Assembly (NCBI RefSeq): GCF_021155765.1
Contig: NC_060112.1
Location: 18,104,001-18,168,000 of the forward strand
Origin: Diprion similis
Taxonomy: Eukaryota; Arthropoda; Insecta; Hymenoptera; Diprionidae
Length of the DNA stretch: 64,000 bases
Direction of reading: 5' to 3'
Every line of letters begins with the position of its first letter. The stretch's first letter is position 1. Positions 62,751 to 64,000 of this stretch are shown here, piece after piece. A model generated the notes under the pieces. That model was not told where the DNA came from. It saw only the letters and a list, made by a program, of their open reading frames with translations, and did not search any database. The position numbers were made by a program, and so were the translations under genes.

Positions 62751-64000
62751 GAAAAGGAAACTTGGGCGTCTTGCGTGGAAAATCTTACGAGCGAATGTTG
62801 TTTCCTTTCCTAAAACTGGGATGTGAGAGAGGTGATCTGCAAAGGTACGTAAATTTCACACAAATCATATCGAAACCAAACTGAAAACTTGGCTATTTTT
62901 CTCATGCTCGAATATTTTATACTACTTAATTACTTTCAGCAGACGATATTCGCTCTATTTGATAATAAATTTTCTGGTGAAAGTTCAGAGTGTATACTGT
63001 ACTTCTATACACCTGTAATATTATTGATCTCTAACTCCGGCCGAAAATGGACAGGATACATTATGGTTGCAGTATTTTACTGCTGAGACGAGGGAATGGT
63101 AGCCCGCGGAGCTGATCCCATAGGAGAAGGGTTTTCCATAAATGGATAAAAATGTGCTGACGAAATATTTGTGCAAATCCTCCAAGCCTGTGGGATGGTA
63201 CAAGCAGGCGTATCATTGAATAACTGTAAGGTTGAAAATTTTTATGGTATATAATGGACGATCGCATTCTAAATAACTAAGGTATACTTATCTATAATTA
63301 TAACTTTTATAACCGCAACTATACGTATGTGTGTAAATGTTGATACCATTGGTTTTATTTGTTATCCGAGAATAGCTCACATCCTGTCATTCAACATATC
63401 AGGTCGACTTACTGTTAGCTTGCAGTGCTTTATTTAGACTTTGTTTTTTAAACAAGATCACAATAGAACCAGTGGTACCCGTATTATTGTGCGTTTGGTT
63501 ACGAAATTCTACATTTTTTTTATATCCATTTTAAAAAGCTGGAACCACGTCAAAAATGTAGCGTATTATATAGTAAAAATGTAGGGTATTATTTAGTCAT
63601 AGTCAAACTACGATGATTGAAATCTAATCTAACGCCAATCGAACTCGCTTAATTGTAAAACATCACAATGAGCTGTTCATTAACAAAATGATGGGGTATG
63701 CCATGAATAAATTTATCGATGAGCTTTATAGCAAATCTGTTTGCTAGGATTAGCAGGTGGTTTCCACACGGATGTTTTGTCAAGTTTGTTGTTCAATCCA
63801 TATGTCGTTTGCTGTTTCGTATACTATTGCGTACATATAATGTCACGTATAGCTTCGTGCTATGCGCGTCATTCCATTATCAAACAAAATCCTGCCTTAC
63901 AATCTTATTACACGTATATTATGTATATTTATATTATGCAAACTGAGTTTTATTGGATAAAATGATATTACGGATGAGATTATTAACAAATTCTGTACAA
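62751..64000. other. Right-end stretch, mostly non-coding
   Basis: Only the weak minus-strand exon candidate at 63077-63223 is noted. The remainder is AT-rich with short open frames on both strands that show no family resemblance. A gene continuing past the window edge cannot be excluded. Confidence 0.45.
63077..63223 (-). CDS. Weak candidate terminal exon on the minus strand
   Basis: A pyrimidine-rich acceptor (ttttcaaccttacag) is followed by 48 open codons and TAA. The peptide begins LFNDTPACTIPQAW and ends ATIPSSQQ; no family is recognised. It overlaps two other open frames on the same strand, so a chance ORF is quite possible. If real, it belongs either to a gene ending here or to an alternative isoform of the minus-strand gene suggested downstream. 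Confidence 0.2.
   Translation of the reverse strand, partial: LFNDTPACTIPQAWRICTNISSAHFYPFMENPSPMGSAPRATIPSSQQ

Noticed and set aside
1-64000. Endogenous virus, CRISPR array, rRNA or tRNA
   Set aside because: No polymerase, capsid or integrase-like ORF, no spaced direct-repeat array and no recognisable tRNA or rRNA segment was found on reading both strands; a covariance-model scan would be needed to exclude small RNA genes.

Overview
The window is eukaryotic nuclear DNA, almost certainly from an insect. The evidence is AT-rich non-coding sequence with many (TA)n, (GT)n and homopolymer runs, genes split into small exons by GT-AG introns mostly of 70-270 bp, and three recognisable animal proteins. 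A hymenopteran is a reasonable guess from the look of the genome, but the sequence alone does not settle the order. No operons, CRISPR arrays, rRNA or tRNA genes were recognised.

Layout. (1) Positions 1 to about 38,560 hold no gene I can support firmly. This stretch carries microsatellites, long homopolymer tracts and several non-autonomous fold-back elements: 15.0-15.6 kb, 18.4-18.5 kb, a relic at 19.8-20.2 kb, 21.8-22.25 kb, and a near-perfect 645-bp palindrome at 29.3-30.0 kb. It also has a few weak exon-like or small-ORF candidates. A good splice acceptor 60 nt upstream of the first coding ATG of the next gene suggests that part of this stretch is the promoter and first intron of that gene. 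(2) 38,623-46,067 (+) is an ANKRD50 orthologue, reconstructed in 12 coding exons (1,457 aa): an N-terminal P-loop NTPase followed by about 17 ankyrin repeats. (3) 50,815-53,600 (+) is an SLC1 excitatory amino acid transporter, 9 coding exons, 467 aa. (4) 54,917-59,440 (+) is RPAP1, 8 coding exons, 1,214 aa. (5) 59.5-64 kb is mostly non-coding, with another fold-back element (62.39-62.75 kb) and three exon-like stretches on the minus strand that may belong to one or more unidentified genes.

All splice junctions of the three main genes were placed by hand. In each gene the reading frame closes exactly across every junction from ATG to stop, which is strong internal support for the models.

The genes do different jobs: endosomal sorting scaffold (ANKRD50), glutamate/aspartate uptake (SLC1) and RNA polymerase II assembly/regulation (RPAP1). 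No shared pathway is evident; SLC1-type carriers belong to the broad class of transporters handled by the SNX27-retromer route, but adjacency alone is not evidence of a link. The most interesting leads are a possible alternative last exon of ANKRD50 that would replace a class-I PDZ-ligand C-terminus, the large palindromic elements, a perfect 20-bp inverted repeat just upstream of RPAP1, a possible single-pass membrane micropeptide at 4.0-4.3 kb, and the unassigned minus-strand exons near the right end.
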